From Candidatus Lindowiibacteriota bacterium (GTDB taxonomy: Bacteria; Lindowbacteria; 2-12-FULL-62-27): a DNA stretch of 20,514 nucleotides. Location: assembly GCA_023249255.1 (NCBI GenBank), contig JAHFCY010000028.1, positions 1 through 20,514 of the forward strand, given 5' to 3'. The notes under the pieces are model-generated. The model saw only the letters and a list, made by a program, of their open reading frames with translations. It was not told the origin of the DNA and ran no database searches. Position numbers and translations under genes: made by a program. Below, in pieces: positions 6,861 to 14,808 of this stretch (positions within the stretch are counted from its first letter, which is position 1; every line of letters starts with the position of its first letter).

Positions 6861-8198
6861 TCAGACCACGCCAATTTCTTTCATCAAATTATCGAGGGTG
6901 CGCATGGTCTGCGGATTGGTCGAAGTTTCCGCTTCAATTTTATCGATCGCGTGGATGACGGTGGTGTGATCCCGGTTGCCGAACGTGTCGCCGATAGACT
7001 GGAGCGAATAGTCCGTGAATTTGCGAATGAGGTACATGGCGATCATGCGGGGATAGACGATGTTCTGCGTCCGCCGTTTTGACCGGAGTTCCTCGATCGA
7101 CACTTTAAAATGATCGGCAACGCGCTGGGTGATGCCTTCGGGCGAGAGAATGTTACGGCGCCGGACGACAACATCCCGCAAAAATTCCCGTGCCTGTTCC
7201 ACAGTCATGTCCTGTTTCATGACCTTGCTGTAGGCCGCGACCCGGCTCAGGCAGCCTTCAAGCTCGCGGATGTTGGACTGAACGTTCTGCGCAATGAATT
7301 CGAGGACGTCCTTGCGAACGGCCAGATTATCGCGCTGGGATCTGTCCATGAGGATCGCGAGGCGAGTTTCATAATCGGGCGGCTGGATGTCGATGATGAG
7401 TCCCCACTCAAAGCGGTTGCGCAGTCGCTCCTCGATTTCCGAAATGTCCTTGGGCGGCCGGTCGGACGACAACACGACCTGCTTGCCGGCGCCGTGAAGC
7501 TCGTTGAACGTGTGAAAAATTTCCTGCTGGACGGCCTCCTTGCCGGAAATGAATTGAACGTCGTCCAGGAGGATGATGTCCATGTTGCGGTATTTGTAGC
7601 GGAACGCGGATGTGCTCCGGTGCTGGATTGCCGATACGTACTCGTTCGTGAACTGCTCGGACGACAGATACATGACGATGGCATGGGGCGAATTGCGTTT
7701 GAGGTAGTGGCCGATGGCGTGCATGAGGTGGGTTTTGCCGAGTCCAACGCCGCCGTAGATGAAGAGCGGGTTGTACATTTTGCCCGGCTCCTGTGCGACT
7801 GCGATCGCCGTTGCGTGCGCGAAGTTGTTGCTCTTGCCGACGACGAATCGGTCGAACGTGTATTTCGGATTGAGATTGGTTCCGGAAAAACTGAACTCGA
7901 GACTCTCGGCCGGCATCTCAACGGCGGGATCCGTTTCTTCCGCGGCGTTGAGCGTTTTCGAAACGCGAATGTCGAGTTTCACCTGTGCGCCCGCATGGAG
8001 ACTCAGGCCTTCCGTCAGGCTCGACATGTACTCCGTCAATCGTTTTCTGTAAATCGCGTTTGGAACTTCCAGAATACAGCGTCCATCATTCTCGAATCGA
8101 AACTGCGTTCCCTTAAGCCAGCTTTCAAAAAGATGCTCCGGCAGAACACGACGCAAGTCGGCCCAGAGTTTGTCGTGATCGATCGCCTGTGTCGGCAT
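6861..8198 (-). CDS. dnaA: Chromosomal replication initiator DnaA
   Basis: 445 residues. DnaA is the AAA+ ATPase that binds DnaA boxes, forms a filament and opens oriC. Domain I is residues 1-75 (LWADLRRVLPEHLFESWL), followed by a short linker and the AAA+ core starting at NPKYTFDRFVVGKSN (about 110). Walker A is GGVGLGKT (149-156) and Walker B is IILLDDVQF (about 208-216). Domain IV ends the protein, with the DNA-binding signature GNRDHTTVIH (407-416). All key motifs are intact. Start ATG 8198 has a GAGGGG site four bases upstream. Candidate promoters lie at 8367-8395 and 8402-8430. The leader would contain the DnaA-box array, so autoregulation is likely by analogy with other bacteria. Confidence 0.99.
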   Translation of the reverse strand: MPTQAIDHDKLWADLRRVLPEHLFESWLKGTQFRFENDGRCILEVPNAIYRKRLTEYMSSLTEGLSLHAGAQVKLDIRVSKTLNAAEETDPAVEMPAESLEFSFSGTNLNPKYTFDRFVVGKSNNFAHATAIAVAQEPGKMYNPLFIYGGVGLGKTHLMHAIGHYLKRNSPHAIVMYLSSEQFTNEYVSAIQHRSTSAFRYKYRNMDIILLDDVQFISGKEAVQQEIFHTFNELHGAGKQVVLSSDRPPKDISEIEERLRNRFEWGLIIDIQPPDYETRLAILMDRSQRDNLAVRKDVLEFIAQNVQSNIRELEGCLSRVAAYSKVMKQDMTVEQAREFLRDVVVRRRNILSPEGITQRVADHFKVSIEELRSKRRTQNIVYPRMIAMYLIRKFTDYSLQSIGDTFGNRDHTTVIHAIDKIEAETSTNPQTMRTLDNLMKEIGVV

Positions 8199-8230
8199 GA
8201 AACCCCCTCTTCAGTCACCTTTCTATGAAT

Positions 8231-8336
8231 AAATCCAATTTATCCACAGTATCAACGTATCTTTCCACATGATGTTCCAGATCACTCCGACAATTATCCA
8301 GATGATTTCCACTATTTCGTCCACATATTTTACACA
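8231..8336 (+). repeat. Helically phased array of DnaA boxes
   Basis: Nine-base windows aligned to TTATCCACA begin at 8231 (5/9), 8240 (9/9), 8249 (6/9), 8261 (7/9), 8273 (6/9), 8283 (3/9, core TCC only), 8294 (8/9), 8305 (6/9), 8317 (7/9) and 8328 (7/9). Steps are 9, 9, 12, 12, 10, 11, 11, 12 and 11 bp, mean about 10.8. All share one orientation, so sites would fall on one face of the helix. This fits a template for a DnaA filament nucleated at the strong site. Confidence 0.65.
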
Positions 8337-8366
8337 TTGATATATAAGTACTTACGACTCGCCAAC

Positions 8367-8395
8367 CTTATACCAGCATTGAGTTGTCCACGCAA
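8367..8395 (-). promoter_or_regulatory. dnaA promoter candidate with overlapping DnaA box
   Basis: Read on the - strand: -35 TTGCGT (8390-8395), a 17-bp spacer, and -10 TATAAG (8367-8372, 5/6) preceded by TGG, making an extended -10. The start would be near 8360. A DnaA-box-like TTGTCCACG (+ strand 8384-8392, 7/9) overlaps the -35, a natural arrangement for DnaA repressing its own gene. Confidence 0.5.
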
Positions 8396-8401
8396 GGGAT
8401 T

Positions 8402-8430
8402 TTTCTAATATTTGCGCAGATTGTTGTCAA
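8402..8430 (-). promoter_or_regulatory. Second dnaA promoter candidate
   Basis: Read on the - strand: a perfect -35 TTGACA (8425-8430), a 17-bp spacer and a weaker -10 TAGAAA (8402-8407, 4/6). It would drive dnaA with a leader of about 195 bases. It may work in addition to, or instead of, the promoter at 8367-8395. Confidence 0.4.
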
Positions 8431-8453
8431 CAAATTAAAATTCAATGGGTTTA

Positions 8454-9650
8454 TCATGTTGTGCCCAGCGCTTCCAACGGCTCAGACAGGACGAGTACGG
8501 CGGAGGTGTGATTGAGAATGGTGGATCGGACTCTGCGGCCGGCCCACGCGATGGGGCCGATCTCGGCGAATCCAAACATCCCGATGAGAGGGAGGTCCGG
8601 ATAAAATTCGCGGAGCGCGTCGAGATCGACGTTCGGGCGTCCGTAGAGGGACTGGCCTCGGGCGCAACAATTGAAGAGAAGCGCCGCGCGCGGCACGCGG
8701 GCCGTGAGGGTGGAGTTCAATCGTTCCAGCATCCGGCGAAAATTCCTCCGCGCGCTTTTGGCGCTGCGGACGCCGAACGAGATGAACTGGCCCGGCCGGA
8801 CGAAATCGCCGACCGAGACGCGTTTGGTATCCGGCTCGACGCCAAGGATGTTGCGGACGACGTATCGGCCCTGATCGAAATCCTCCGCGGAGTCGGCCAG
8901 CGCGCAAAAAATTTCAAATGATTCCTTCGTTTCCTGTTGATGAGACTGGACGAAGTCACCGATCACGTCAGCCGCCGGCTCGGATTCAACGCGTGCGATT
9001 ACGTTTTCAAACGCCTCGGTGATTTCGCGGGGCGTTGTTTCCGGCGTGACCACTTGAGACACCCCGATGGCCGCGTCGACACAGCCGGCGAGGTGAAGGG
9101 CCGCGAGGCCTGTTGTGGAACTTTCTCCGTCGACAAAGAGGAGCGCCTCGGTGTCGCCCGTGCACCAGGCGGCGGCAGCGCCGACGACCGGTGTTTCCGG
9201 AAAGACCGCCGCCAGTTTCGGAAGAAACATTGGATTGAGGCTTTTAGGTTCGAGGAGCATGACGAGCACGCCCCGTTCCCGATGGAGGCTCGGCAGTTCC
9301 TGTTTCAACAGGGCCACGGCTTCATCCGGTTCGAGCCGGGGGAGGAGGGCGGCGCCGCAAGTGAGCCGGTCGGACGCGGCGAGGAGCACCGCCAGCGCGG
9401 GTTTTTGTTCGACCTCTCCCGCCGGCCCGATCACGCCGGCGCCGGTCCCGCCAAAGAGTGTTCTCACCAGCGTGCGTCGCCGGATGTGGGCGATCACCTC
9501 GGCCATCCGCCGCGCGTGATGGCTTGTGGCAAACACAATGGCCAGTCCGCCGGCCGGATCGATAGATTCAGTCAGCGCCGAACCCAGAGCCTCGTTTGCC
9601 GCCTCCATCGAATCGGCCCGCAGGCTCATCCCGCAACTCGTTTGAATCAT
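8454..9650 (-). CDS. Stand-alone FIST sensor-domain protein
   Basis: 398 residues from ATG 9650; the frame stays open further upstream, but that extension only translates a simple repeat. The protein matches the FIST N plus FIST C layout. The N-terminal part (GLAIVFATSHHARRMAEVIAH to about residue 200) includes FGGTGAGVIGPAGEVEQ and VVGAAAAWCTGD. The C-terminal part has LLFNCCARGQSLYGR followed by PLIGMFGFAEIGPI. FIST domains are thought to sense small ligands, probably amino acids, and usually sit on signalling proteins; here there is no kinase, cyclase or receptor part. There is no signal peptide or membrane segment. No clear Shine-Dalgarno precedes 9650; a second ATG at 9629 is possible. 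It is head-on to the TPR/mre cluster and ends beside the origin. The function here is unknown. Confidence 0.85.
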   Translation of the reverse strand: MIQTSCGMSLRADSMEAANEALGSALTESIDPAGGLAIVFATSHHARRMAEVIAHIRRRTLVRTLFGGTGAGVIGPAGEVEQKPALAVLLAASDRLTCGAALLPRLEPDEAVALLKQELPSLHRERGVLVMLLEPKSLNPMFLPKLAAVFPETPVVGAAAAWCTGDTEALLFVDGESSTTGLAALHLAGCVDAAIGVSQVVTPETTPREITEAFENVIARVESEPAADVIGDFVQSHQQETKESFEIFCALADSAEDFDQGRYVVRNILGVEPDTKRVSVGDFVRPGQFISFGVRSAKSARRNFRRMLERLNSTLTARVPRAALLFNCCARGQSLYGRPNVDLDALREFYPDLPLIGMFGFAEIGPIAWAGRRVRSTILNHTSAVLVLSEPLEALGTT

Positions 9651-9679
9651 GAAGTCACTATAGCAGAAAGAAAACGGCA

Positions 9680-10549
9680 ATGATAATCGTTTCAGGCATG
9701 GGCTATAAAAACAGGGGCGGATCGGGGCGGATCGGGGCGGATCGGGGCTGGCAGAGAGATGAACCCCATCCCCACGCATCCGCGTGTGTCGGGGTTTGCA
9801 AATATCTGGTCGCATCCATTCTGATTTTGGTTGCGTCCCACGTCCATGCGAGCGCCAGTTCCAAAGACCAGGCGCTTGAGAAAATCATGTCGGCGCAGTC
9901 GTCGGCCGACGCGGACCAGATCGTGAAGATCGCCCGCCAACTTGCCGATGATATAAGCATGGCGCCGAGGGCGTCGCCCCGGGTGACGGCGTTTGTGATC
10001 GGACTCTTTCGAAAAGCCGAAACATTGAAACCGGAGACGATCCAGGCCGAGGATGCCCGGCGAATCGGCCGGTTGTATCTGTCGTTGTCGGAATCATACG
10101 CCGACGTGGCCATCCGGTATCTGGAGCGCACGGCGAACGAGACCGCGGATCCCGAGGATCGTGTGGCGCTGGGGAACGCGCGGATGTACGTTGGAGACGC
10201 GGAAGGCGCCCGCCGGGAATATCTGGCCGTCAGCGAAAAGCGTCCGGCCGACCCGGTCATACAGGTGAATCTGGCGATGACGGAACGGGCGATGGGTGAC
10301 ACGGCGGCTGCGTATCGGCGGCTCCGGCAGGTTCTTCAGTCGGCGTCGAGCGCGACGGTGGAACGCGCGGCGGTTCTTGCACTCGCGGACATTCAGATGG
10401 CATCGCGTGATCCGTCCGCCGCCCGGCTCGAAGTCGAGAAAATTCTTCGCAAGTGGCCGAATGATCCGGACGCGCAGGCGATGATGAAAAAAATACAGGA
10501 GAAAGAAACCCGCCCCGCCGTCAAGGGGCGCCGCGGCCCCGCAAGGTAG
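9680..10549 (+). CDS. TPR-like exported protein upstream of mreB
   Basis: 289 residues if read from ATG 9680 (next in-frame ATG 9698). The hydrophobic signal segment ([19 protein letters not shown]) sits unusually deep, at residues 42-60, behind an Arg/Gly-rich stretch encoded by a 10-bp tandem repeat, so the start is doubtful. An ATG at 9759 in another frame would give a normal-length signal peptide if one base were missing near the GGGG run at about 9794. The mature part is helical, with TPR-like repeats at about residues 115-275, for example [20 protein letters not shown] and [20 protein letters not shown]. It is probably a periplasmic scaffold protein. Its stop is 34 bases before mreB, on the same strand, suggesting co-transcription with the shape genes. 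The tail is Lys/Arg/Pro-rich. Confidence 0.75.
   Translation: MIIVSGMGYKNRGGSGRIGADRGWQRDEPHPHASACVGVCKYLVASILILVASHVHASASSKDQALEKIMSAQSSADADQIVKIARQLADDISMAPRASPRVTAFVIGLFRKAETLKPETIQAEDARRIGRLYLSLSESYADVAIRYLERTANETADPEDRVALGNARMYVGDAEGARREYLAVSEKRPADPVIQVNLAMTERAMGDTAAAYRRLRQVLQSASSATVERAAVLALADIQMASRDPSAARLEVEKILRKWPNDPDAQAMMKKIQEKETRPAVKGRRGPAR
9714..9749 (+). repeat. 10-bp tandem repeat, about 3.6 copies
   Basis: The unit ATCGGGGCGG occurs at 9721-9730 and 9731-9740, with a partial copy before (9714-9720, GGGGCGG) and a near copy after (9741-9749). The period is close to one helical turn. It lies just downstream of a TATAAA (9704-9709) in the narrow region between the divergent FIST and TPR genes, and inside the reading frame if the TPR protein starts at 9680 or 9698. 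It could be a phased operator or a slippage-prone tract. Confidence 0.8.
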
Positions 10550-10556
10550 GGGGCGC
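10511..10556 (+). promoter_or_regulatory. Competing GC-rich hairpins before mreB
   Basis: Four alternating segments can pair: CGCCCC (10511-10516), GGGGCG (10525-10530), GCCCC (10536-10540) and GGGGGCGC (10549-10556). Segment 2 pairs with 1 or 3, and segment 4 with 3 or 1, spanning the TPR stop codon (10547-10549). This resembles an attenuator or translational switch ahead of the mreB ribosome binding site. There is no T-tract, and high GC makes chance pairing likely. Confidence 0.25.
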
Positions 10557-10583
10557 GTTGCGGATTCTGAAGGGAGAAATTCA

Positions 10584-11606
10584 ATGAAACTGTGGAACTC
10601 CTTATTGGGCGTATTTTCCAGCGACATGGGAATTGATCTCGGCACCGCCAACACGCTTGTGTACGTCAAAGGCCACGGCATTGTGCTTCGGGAGCCGTCT
10701 GTCGTGGCGATTGATACGGAAACGGGGGAAGTGAAGGCGGTTGGGGAAGAGGCGAAAAAAATGGTCGGGCGGACGCCCGCGCACATTCAGGCGATCCGGC
10801 CGCTGAAAGACGGCGTCATCGCGAATTTTGACGTGGCCGAAAAAATGATCCGGCACTTCATCGAAAAGGTCCACAACCGCCGCAGCGCCATGGTGTCGCC
10901 GCGAATCGTGATTGGCGTTCCGTCGGGCATCACGGAAGTGGAGAAGCGCGCGGTAACGGAATCGGCGCTGGCGGCGGGCGCGAGAGAGGCGCTGACGATC
11001 GAGGAGCCGCTTGCGGCCGCGATCGGCGCGAATCTTCCCGTGCAGGAAGCTTCCGGCAGCATGGTGGTCGACATCGGCGGCGGCACAACCGAAGTTGCCG
11101 TCATCAGCCTGGGCGGGATGGTGCGGTCGGCCAGCGTCCGCGTGGCCGGCGACGAGCTCGACGACGCCGTCACGTCGCACATCAAAAAAGTTTACAATCT
11201 CATGATCGGCGAGCGAACGGCGGAGGACATCAAGATGAAAATCGGTTCAGCCTTCCCGCTCGACGAGGAGATGACGATGGAAATCCGCGGCCGGGATCTG
11301 GTGAGCGGCCTGCCAAAGACCATCACGATCAGTTCGGAGGAGATTCGCGAGGCGTTGTCGGAGCCGATCTCCGTGATTTTGGGCGCGGTGAAGGAGACGC
11401 TGGAGCAGACGCCGCCCGAACTTGCGTCCGACATCATGGAGCGCGGCATATTGATGGCCGGCGGCGGCGCGCTCTTGCGGGGATTTGACAAACTCATGAG
11501 CAAGGAAACCGGATTGCCGGTGCACGTCGCGGAGGATCCGCTGACCTGCGTGGTTCTCGGCGCCGGCAAATATCTCGAAGAGATGAAAAATCTACGATCG
11601 TATTGA
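10584..11606 (+). CDS. mreB: Rod shape-determining actin homologue MreB
   Basis: 340 residues; an ATP-binding bacterial actin that forms membrane-bound filaments and guides lateral cell-wall synthesis. The phosphate-1 motif is GIDLGTANT (16-24), phosphate-2 is [11 protein letters not shown] (from 163), and the adenosine motif is AGGGALL (from 292). The opening with aromatic and hydrophobic residues ([11 protein letters not shown]) fits the membrane-binding N-terminus. Length and motifs are fully typical. The start ATG 10584 has an AGGGAG site seven bases upstream, the strongest in the cluster, which suits a protein needed in high amount. mreC follows after nine bases in the same frame. Confidence 0.99.
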   Translation: MKLWNSLLGVFSSDMGIDLGTANTLVYVKGHGIVLREPSVVAIDTETGEVKAVGEEAKKMVGRTPAHIQAIRPLKDGVIANFDVAEKMIRHFIEKVHNRRSAMVSPRIVIGVPSGITEVEKRAVTESALAAGAREALTIEEPLAAAIGANLPVQEASGSMVVDIGGGTTEVAVISLGGMVRSASVRVAGDELDDAVTSHIKKVYNLMIGERTAEDIKMKIGSAFPLDEEMTMEIRGRDLVSGLPKTITISSEEIREALSEPISVILGAVKETLEQTPPELASDIMERGILMAGGGALLRGFDKLMSKETGLPVHVAEDPLTCVVLGAGKYLEEMKNLRSY

Positions 11607-11615
11607 TCAACGCGT

Positions 11616-12491
11616 GTGGGGAGTGACCGTCCGTCCGTCAAGTGGGTTGACCGTCGCCGGCCCGTCTCTCCGTTCCGTTCCAGTCCATCCGAATTTCTGA
11701 TTCTGATTCTCGCCGCAACTTTCTACATTCTGAATCCTAACTGGCCGGCGCTGAAATACGGGGAGATTCGTGCCCGCGCCGCGCTGGGAGAATTTACGCG
11801 GAATCGGCTGTTTGGCTGGACCCGGGGGTTCCGTCATCGAGATGATCTGGAATCGGCCCGGTCGGATATCCAGCGGTATCAGACGGAGCTGGAGCGAACC
11901 CACGCGGAACTTCGGACTCTGTCCATTCAGGTTCTTGAAAACGACGCGCTCCGCGCGCTCTTTCTTCTGCCCAAACGCCCCGAATACCGGTATGTCTTTG
12001 GTGAAGTCATGTCGCGGTCGATCCGTCCGGTCGAAGCGCGCCTGACGGCCCGTGTTCCTGAAAGTGTACCTGCCGACCTGGCGGATGGATGTCCCGTCAT
12101 CGCGTCTGTCCTTCCGGACTGGATCGCAGTCGGGCAGGTCATGGACGTCAAGGGAGATATCGCCGAGATCATGTTGTTATCGGATCCGAAATCACGGATA
12201 GGCGTCATGTCCGCCGACACGCCGGCATACGGCAGCGCGCTTCTCATGGGCCGGGGTCTGGATCGGCTGGAACTCGATTATGCGGCGCACCCGCATTTTG
12301 GCCGGGCGTTGGCCCCGTTCGTGCGATTGGTGACGTCGCCTGAAAGCCGTTTCCCGCCCGGACTACCCGTCGCGGAACTCAAACCGTCCGGGTCCGGTGG
12401 TGGATCCGAGAATCTTCAGCCGTCCCCCCTCGCATCGTTTGGCGATCTCCAGTTCATCGTCATTCTGATTCCCAATACGGTACAGCGATGA
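11616..12491 (+). CDS. mreC: Rod shape-determining protein MreC
   Basis: 291 residues; a bitopic inner-membrane protein whose periplasmic part links the MreB system with PBP2. A single membrane segment lies at about residues 26-40 (EFLILILAATFYIL). A coiled-coil follows at 73-110 (RSDIQRYQTELERTHAELR), then the beta-rich MreC core with GQVMDVKGDIAEIMLLSDP and a Pro-rich RFPPGLPVAEL strand. The C-terminal tail is Ser/Gly/Pro-rich. The sequence is divergent from the best-known MreC proteins but keeps the order of parts. The only usable start after the mreB stop is GTG 11616, with no clear Shine-Dalgarno, so reinitiation by ribosomes leaving mreB is likely. It overlaps mreD by four bases (ATGA). 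Confidence 0.9.
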   Translation: MGSDRPSVKWVDRRRPVSPFRSSPSEFLILILAATFYILNPNWPALKYGEIRARAALGEFTRNRLFGWTRGFRHRDDLESARSDIQRYQTELERTHAELRTLSIQVLENDALRALFLLPKRPEYRYVFGEVMSRSIRPVEARLTARVPESVPADLADGCPVIASVLPDWIAVGQVMDVKGDIAEIMLLSDPKSRIGVMSADTPAYGSALLMGRGLDRLELDYAAHPHFGRALAPFVRLVTSPESRFPPGLPVAELKPSGSGGGSENLQPSPLASFGDLQFIVILIPNTVQR

Positions 12492-12976
12492 CGGTTTTCC
12501 GGTCGCTTTTCGCATGGACGATCGCCGCGGCGGCCTTCCACTTTTTTTCGATCCAGACGTCGATCGGAGTTGTCCGGATCGAGCTCGCGTTTTTTTTGGC
12601 GTATCGTTGCGCTCTTCTCGAAACTCGTCCGTGGGAAGCGGCGTTCACATTCGTCATTCCGTCGCTCCTTTTTGACGCACTGGACAATCAATTCGCCGGG
12701 ACGCCGTCTCATGTTCTGGTATTTCTGCTTGTCCGGCGGCTGAAAGGATTCTCGGATTTGTCGAGGCTTCCGGCCTCCGCGCTGTCGGCGCTGATTTTTG
12801 CCGCCGTTGACCGTCTCCTTTTCGGCGCGCTCATCGGATTTCGAATCGGCGTCGGGCCTGACATGATGGGATCGGCGTTGCTTGATCCGGCGTATCTGCT
12901 CACGGCGCTCCTTCTGCCGTTTGGTCTGATCCGCCTTGGGGCCGCCACCGGCCGCAACTCGGCGCGCCCGGTCTGA
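12488..12976 (+). CDS. mreD: Rod shape-determining membrane protein MreD
   Basis: 162 residues, very hydrophobic, with about five predicted membrane segments, for example SLFAWTIAAAAFHFF, IELAFFLAYRCALL, VLVFLLV and AYLLTALLLPFGL. MreD is a small integral inner-membrane protein working with MreB and MreC in lateral wall growth. Sequence conservation in this family is low, so the call rests on topology, size and position. The ATG overlaps the mreC stop by four bases (ATGA), and the TGA overlaps the PBP2 ATG by one base, so translation through mreC-mreD-mrdA is probably coupled. Confidence 0.88.
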   Translation: MTVFRSLFAWTIAAAAFHFFSIQTSIGVVRIELAFFLAYRCALLETRPWEAAFTFVIPSLLFDALDNQFAGTPSHVLVFLLVRRLKGFSDLSRLPASALSALIFAAVDRLLFGALIGFRIGVGPDMMGSALLDPAYLLTALLLPFGLIRLGAATGRNSARPV

Positions 12977-14808
12977 TGCTGTTTCGAGCTCCCCGCTCGT
13001 TTCCGAATTTTCCCCAGACCGCCTACGTGTTGGTGGCTCTGGGCGTGGTCTGGATGTTCTTTCTGATTCGCGTTTATGATTTACAGGTCGCAAACCGGCA
13101 GATTTACAAAGTCAAGTCGGAGGAAAACCGGATTGTCCGGTTGACGAAACTGGCGCCCCGGGGAGAAATTCTCGACCGGGCAGGCCGGGTGCTGGCGGCA
13201 TCCCGTTTTTCGACGGATCTGGTGACGTCGAATCGCCGCCTGAAAACAACAGAGATCAACGCCCTGTGTTCGCGGCTGGCGCCGCTGTTGACCGTCCGTC
13301 CGGACCGGCTTCGGGACGCCTATTTTTCGGCCATCCGAAAAACTTACTCCTATCAACCGGTTCCTCTTTATTCGAATCTTTCCGAAACACAGACCATTCG
13401 CGTGGGAGAGGCATTGTGGCAATTTCCGGATCTCCGGCTGCAAAAGCGGCTGACGCGCTGGTATCCGGGCGGCGATCTTCTGTCTCACGTCCTGGGATAC
13501 GTCAACGAAGTGTCCAAAGAGGACATGGATCGGGATCCGAATTACAAATTAGGAAGCCTGATCGGCCGCAGCGGCATCGAAGATATTCTCGAACCCCATC
13601 TTCGCGGCAAAGACGGATACCGCTGGGGGGAAGTTGACGCGCAGGGAAAAATGCGCCGCGATCTGACGGATCTGCCGGAGGCCGAAGCCACGGCGGGCGC
13701 GACAGTGAGGCTGACGATCGATTATGAATTATCGAAGGCGCTGGAGGAGGCGTTCGGCGATTCGAATGGATTCGGGGTGCTGATGAACGCGTCGACCGGC
13801 GCAATCCGGGCGATGTTTTCCCGGCCGGGATTCGATCCGAACCGTCTGGTCACGACCGACATCGAATACATCCGCCAGCTTCAGACCGATTCCGCCCGGC
13901 CGTTTTTCAACCGCGCGGTTCAGAGTTCGTTTCCCCCGGGGTCGACCTACAAGACGGTGAATTTCGTCGCTGCCGTGGAGAGCGGTCTGGCGGATGAAAA
14001 CACAAGTTTCTACTGCAGCGGGCAATTTCACATCGGCAAACGGGTCGCGGAGTGCTGGAAGACGCGGGGTCACGGCCGGATGACGCTCCTGCCGGCGATC
14101 ACGCAGTCCTGCAACATTTATTTTTATAATCTCGGGATGGTTCTCGGCGTCGAACGGATGGCCGCGTACGGCCGGATGTTCAAGTTGGGGGAAAAAACAG
14201 GATTCATTCTGCCGGGCGAGCCGGACGGAATTTTACCGACGCCGGAATGGAAACAGCGGCGATTTGGTGAAGCATGGACGAGGGGTGATGACGTCAACAT
14301 GAGCATCGGCCAGGGATTTGTTCTCGTGACGCCGCTTCAGCAGGTGTCGCTTATGGCAAGCCTGTTTAATGGCGGAAAAATAATGAAACCCTATCTGGTG
14401 GAGGCGGTGTGGACGCAAGACGCGCGCGACCCGCTGTCAGTTCCGGGTGAAGCGCCGACGGTGCGGGGAACGCTGACTGTTTCGGACACGACGCTGGCGT
14501 TGCTGCGGACCGGTCTTCGGGAGGTCGTCCTGCACGGAACGGGCACGCGGGCCGGCCGCGATCCGCGCGGAAAACTTCTGCCCGTCGAGGTCTACGGCAA
14601 AACCGGGACCGTCCAGCGGGTGGGCCGGCAGACGGTGGAGCGGGTCGGCGTGGAGCCGGAGGACCACGGATGGTTTTTGTGCTATTTCGTGCTGAACGGC
14701 GAGCCGATGACGGCGGTGGTGATGAAGGAGTCGGCCGGGCATGGCGGCACGGTCGCCGCGCCGGTGATCGGAAGATTCATCGCGAACACCTATCGTCCGC
14801 CGTCTTGA
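12976..14808 (+). CDS. mrdA: Penicillin-binding protein 2, elongation transpeptidase
   Basis: 610 residues; a class B PBP that cross-links peptidoglycan in the periplasm during elongation. There is one N-terminal membrane anchor at about residues 15-35 (YVLVALGVVWMFFLIRV). The PBP dimerisation/pedestal domain follows, with RGEILDRAGRVLA near 62-74. The transpeptidase domain carries all three active-site motifs: STYK (Ser323), SCN (378-380) and KTG (542-544). Length and layout match MrdA/PBP2 rather than the division enzyme FtsI, and the mreBCD context agrees. The start ATG overlaps the mreD stop (TGATG). The usual partner rodA does not follow; instead the 3' end overlaps the convergent HU gene by 19 bases. 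Confidence 0.96.
   Translation: MLFRAPRSFPNFPQTAYVLVALGVVWMFFLIRVYDLQVANRQIYKVKSEENRIVRLTKLAPRGEILDRAGRVLAASRFSTDLVTSNRRLKTTEINALCSRLAPLLTVRPDRLRDAYFSAIRKTYSYQPVPLYSNLSETQTIRVGEALWQFPDLRLQKRLTRWYPGGDLLSHVLGYVNEVSKEDMDRDPNYKLGSLIGRSGIEDILEPHLRGKDGYRWGEVDAQGKMRRDLTDLPEAEATAGATVRLTIDYELSKALEEAFGDSNGFGVLMNASTGAIRAMFSRPGFDPNRLVTTDIEYIRQLQTDSARPFFNRAVQSSFPPGSTYKTVNFVAAVESGLADENTSFYCSGQFHIGKRVAECWKTRGHGRMTLLPAITQSCNIYFYNLGMVLGVERMAAYGRMFKLGEKTGFILPGEPDGILPTPEWKQRRFGEAWTRGDDVNMSIGQGFVLVTPLQQVSLMASLFNGGKIMKPYLVEAVWTQDARDPLSVPGEAPTVRGTLTVSDTTLALLRTGLREVVLHGTGTRAGRDPRGKLLPVEVYGKTGTVQRVGRQTVERVGVEPEDHGWFLCYFVLNGEPMTAVVMKESAGHGGTVAAPVIGRFIANTYRPPS

Larger units (their letters stand above)
8220..8453. other. 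Probable oriC upstream of dnaA
   Basis: Intergenic DNA between dnaA and the FIST gene (255 bases in all), clearly more AT-rich than its neighbours. It contains a perfect TTATCCACA (8240-8248) and many near matches, all on the + strand. AT-rich tracts follow at 8326-8356 (including TTGATATATAAG) and 8396-8453, which could be the unwinding element. Its place next to dnaA-dnaN-recF supports the call. Origin function is inferred; no strand-composition calculation was done. Confidence 0.75.

Noticed and set aside
7110-8228. Long + strand open frame opposite dnaA
   Set aside because: dnaA is unmistakable on the - strand; the opposite frame is a shadow.
8937-9683. + strand open frame opposite the FIST gene
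   Set aside because: The FIST protein is well supported; the + frame product is low-complexity and basic.
9651-9815. Upstream extension of the FIST frame
   Set aside because: It would translate the 10-bp tandem repeat into Pro/Arg-rich residues and run into the divergent TPR gene; ATG 9650 gives normal family length.
12416-13093. - strand Arg/Lys-rich open frame opposite mreD
   Set aside because: Highly charged composition is the mirror of a hydrophobic membrane protein; mreD fits the operon with coupled overlaps.
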